6,828 nucleotides of DNA from JBIICI01 sp044238935 (GTDB taxonomy: Bacteria > Pseudomonadota > Alphaproteobacteria > Micavibrionales > Micavibrionaceae): the NCBI GenBank assembly GCA_044238935.1, contig JBIICI010000036.1, forward strand, positions 1-6,828. The letters run 5' to 3'. The notes beneath the pieces were generated by a model, which saw only the letters and a program-made list of their open reading frames with translations, made no database searches and was not told the DNA's origin. The position numbers and the translations under genes are program-made. Positions 4,841 to 6,828 of this stretch are shown here, piece after piece; within the stretch, counting starts at the first letter, position 1; each line of letters begins with the position of its first letter.

Positions 4841-6520
4841 ATGAATCTCTTTACCGCGGATTTTACGCCGAAACTTTTTACGCTTTTGCGTCAAGGCTAT
4901 TCTAGAAAAACACTTCAATCTGATTTAATTGCAGGGCTAACGGTTGCCATCGTGGCTTTGCCCTTGGCGATGGCACTGGGGATTGCCAGTGGTGCATCAC
5001 CGGATAAGGGATTAATCACAGCTATTATTGCAGGGTTCTTAATTTCTTTCTTAGGGGGATCACGCGTTCAAATTGGTGGGCCCACAGGGGCTTTTGTTGT
5101 TGTGATCTTTAATGTCATTGCTAATCATGGCTATGATGGATTGATCTTGGCGACGTTAATGGCAGGATTAATCTTGATTATTTCGGGTTATGCGCGGTTG
5201 GGGCAGGTGATTAAATTTATTCCACATCCCGTGGTCACGGGCTTTACGGCGGGGATTGCGGTTATTATTGCCTCCTCCCAAGTCAAAGATTTCTTTGGGT
5301 TAACAATTGATAAAGTGCCTGCTGATTTTCTACCCAAATGGATGTCTTATTTTCATGCGATTGACACGATCAATATCCTCACGGTTTTGGTGGGGCTTGG
5401 GGCTTTGGGGATTATTATTGCCTTACGTCGTTTTGCGCCGCGTTTGCCCGGATATTTGATTGCGGTGGTTGTTTCCTCTGTTGTTGTATCTTTGCTGCAT
5501 TTACCCGTTGAAACAATTGGATCACGTTTTGCCCATATTCCATCAGGTTTGCCGATGCCTGAATTGCCGCATTGGGATTTACAAAAATTAAAGGCCGTTA
5601 TGCCGTCTGCCTTTACCATTGCGTTTTTGGCAGGGATTGAGGCGTTGCTGTCTGCGATGGTTGCAGATGGTATGAAAGGATATAAACACCGATCAAACCA
5701 AGAATTAATCGCCCAAGGCGTTGCCAATATTGCTTCTGCTTTGTTTGGGGGGCTGCCTGCAACGGGGGCGATTGCGCGGACGGCAACAAATGTGCGATCA
5801 GGCGCCAAAACACCGATGGCAGGTATTTTTCATGCCTTATTTTTATTGCTGTTTGTTTTATGTGCCACAGATATTATGGCGTTTATTCCCATGGCGGCAT
5901 TATCAGCGATTTTATTTATTGTGGCGTGGGGGATGAGTGAGATTGAGCATTTTATCCATATTTTTAAACTCTCACGCTCTGATCGTTGGGTCATGATCTT
6001 AACCTTTGCCTTAACTGTTTTGGTGGATTTAACGGTTGCCATTGGTGTGGGGGTAACATTAGCATCGTTGATCTTTATGCGTCATATGAGCCAATCCACG
6101 GAAATCAAGTCTGAGTCGCGCCATTTATTGGATATGCATGATGACTTATTCGAAGGCACGGATAATGAAGGTCAAAGAGAACATTTACCCAATGGCGTTG
6201 AGGTTTTTCGGATCACAGGGCCTTTGTTTTTCGGGATCGCCAGTGATTTAATTGATACGCTAAAAGCCATGGGACAAATGCCAAAGGTTTTAATCTTGCG
6301 CATGCGTCTTGTCCCTTATCTGGATGCGACAGGGGCGGAAGCCATTGAAAAGGTCATTCAGCAATGCCAACAGAAAGGAACAAGCATTATTTTATGCGGT
6401 ATCCAATCACAGCCTTTGCGGATCTTAAACAATGCCCATATTGTTAGTGGCGAAGGCGGCGTTTATTATAGCCCAGATTATAAGACATCGTTACAGATGG
6501 CGGTTGATCTTTTGAAATGA
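4841..6520 (+). CDS. SulP/SLC26-family anion transporter with C-terminal STAS domain
   Basis: The 559-residue inner-membrane protein belongs to the SulP (SLC26) family, whose bacterial members move sulfate, bicarbonate, or dicarboxylates, usually driven by protons or sodium. The transport domain covers about 25-415: GLTVAIVALPLAMALGIASG (32-51), the GGSRVQIGGPTGAF stretch (72-85), IPHPVVTGFTAGIAV (127-141) and AGIEALLSAMVADGM (264-278, conserved Glu267), ending with RHM. A STAS domain follows at about 450-559, with LDATGAEAI (494-502) where the family often has D-S-T-G; the Ser is Ala here. Length and domain order are normal. The start ATG at 4841 has a weak AGG (4828-4830) ten bases upstream and its own strong promoter. 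The TGA stop is followed at once by an in-frame TAA. No carbonic anhydrase or cys gene lies beside it, so the substrate cannot be assigned. Confidence 0.93.
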   Translation: MNLFTADFTPKLFTLLRQGYSRKTLQSDLIAGLTVAIVALPLAMALGIASGASPDKGLITAIIAGFLISFLGGSRVQIGGPTGAFVVVIFNVIANHGYDGLILATLMAGLILIISGYARLGQVIKFIPHPVVTGFTAGIAVIIASSQVKDFFGLTIDKVPADFLPKWMSYFHAIDTINILTVLVGLGALGIIIALRRFAPRLPGYLIAVVVSSVVVSLLHLPVETIGSRFAHIPSGLPMPELPHWDLQKLKAVMPSAFTIAFLAGIEALLSAMVADGMKGYKHRSNQELIAQGVANIASALFGGLPATGAIARTATNVRSGAKTPMAGIFHALFLLLFVLCATDIMAFIPMAALSAILFIVAWGMSEIEHFIHIFKLSRSDRWVMILTFALTVLVDLTVAIGVGVTLASLIFMRHMSQSTEIKSESRHLLDMHDDLFEGTDNEGQREHLPNGVEVFRITGPLFFGIASDLIDTLKAMGQMPKVLILRMRLVPYLDATGAEAIEKVIQQCQQKGTSIILCGIQSQPLRILNNAHIVSGEGGVYYSPDYKTSLQMAVDLLK

Positions 6521-6534
6521 TAAGAAATTGAACC

Positions 6535-6828
6535 TTACTTATCCATTTTTCTGGGGTCAAACGCATCGCGTACCGCTTCCCCTGTGAAGGTTAGCAGGGT
6601 GAGCATCATCGCCAAGGTGATAAAGGCGGTAATCCCTAACCATGGGGCTTGCAGGTTGTTTTTGCCCTGTGCCAAGAGTTCCCCCAAAGAGGGCGATCCG
6701 GGGGGGAGGCCTAAACCTAAGAAATCCAAGGATGTTAGCGCCGTGATTGAGCCTGTGAGGACAAAAGGCATCATGCTGAGGGTTGCAACCATGGCATTGG
6801 GTAAAACATGTCGCCACATGATGGCTAA
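6535..6828 (-). CDS. yejE: ABC transporter permease, YejE-like (microcin C / oligopeptide type), C-terminal end
   Basis: The gene runs off the right edge; 97 codons of its 3' end are visible and the frame stays open to 6828 (…LAI before MWRHVLPN). YejE is one of two inner-membrane permeases of the YejABEF ABC importer, which takes up peptides and microcin C. The visible part has the second half of the permease EAA loop (IMWRHVLPNAM), a helix, FLGLGLPPGSPSLGELLAQG, KNNLQAPWLGITAF, a final helix and the EAVRDAFDPRK tail. The sequence GKNNLQAPWLG with the DAFDPRK tail is characteristic of YejE rather than of OppC or DppC. It is convergent with sulP, with only 14 bases between the two stops and no room for a separate terminator. 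The inner ATG at 6819 is not the start. Confidence 0.88.
   Translation of the reverse strand, partial: LAIMWRHVLPNAMVATLSMMPFVLTGSITALTSLDFLGLGLPPGSPSLGELLAQGKNNLQAPWLGITAFITLAMMLTLLTFTGEAVRDAFDPRKMDK

Noticed and set aside
5353..5808. Long open frame on the minus strand inside sulP (151 codons)
   Set aside because: It lies opposite a well-supported SulP gene, has no recognisable motif or ribosome site, and is a reading-frame shadow. The same holds for other open frames opposite folD, sulP and the acyltransferase.

Overview
The window looks like chromosomal DNA of a moderately AT-rich proteobacterium, most likely an alphaproteobacterium. The basis is the yggT-folD pair, a YggT with the 'GGID[IV][ST]P' signature, a YejE-type peptide permease, and the tail of a MinD/ParA protein resembling the FlhG-like proteins of that class. 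No rRNA or tRNA is present, so the placement is an inference.

Layout: (1) 1-124 is the last 41 codons of a MinD/ParA-like gene. (2) 128 to about 2228 is a visibly AT-richer block with one membrane acyltransferase gene (AT3 domain followed by an SGNH domain) split into two reading frames at 936. The split sits at a tandem array of eight perfect copies of an 8-base unit (859-924). (3) About 2231-2533 is a second, longer, headless copy of the MinD/ParA 3' end; its last 124 bases plus three downstream bases (127 in all) repeat positions 1-127 exactly. (4) 2534-2821 is noncoding and holds two related palindromic elements. (5) On the minus strand, yggT and folD form a tight two-gene unit. (6) On the plus strand come a secreted protein with an HExxH motif and then a SulP/SLC26 anion transporter with a textbook sigma70-type promoter. 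(7) At the right edge, on the minus strand, is the C-terminal end of a YejE-like ABC permease, convergent with sulP.

The main interest is the acyltransferase cassette. The 8-base array behaves as a predicted phase-variation switch. With the eight units seen here the gene is OFF; 7, 10 or 4 units would join both halves into one protein of about 669, 677 or 661 residues. The repeat has no stop in any frame and lies in a loop between membrane helices, so several copy numbers should give an intact enzyme. AT3-SGNH proteins usually acylate surface polysaccharides (O-antigen, lipooligosaccharide, peptidoglycan), so the switch would turn a surface modification on and off. The cassette lies between long exact direct repeats, which suggests recent acquisition or duplication at the 3' end of the MinD/ParA gene and possible loss by recombination. 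The remaining genes look like ordinary housekeeping and transport genes.
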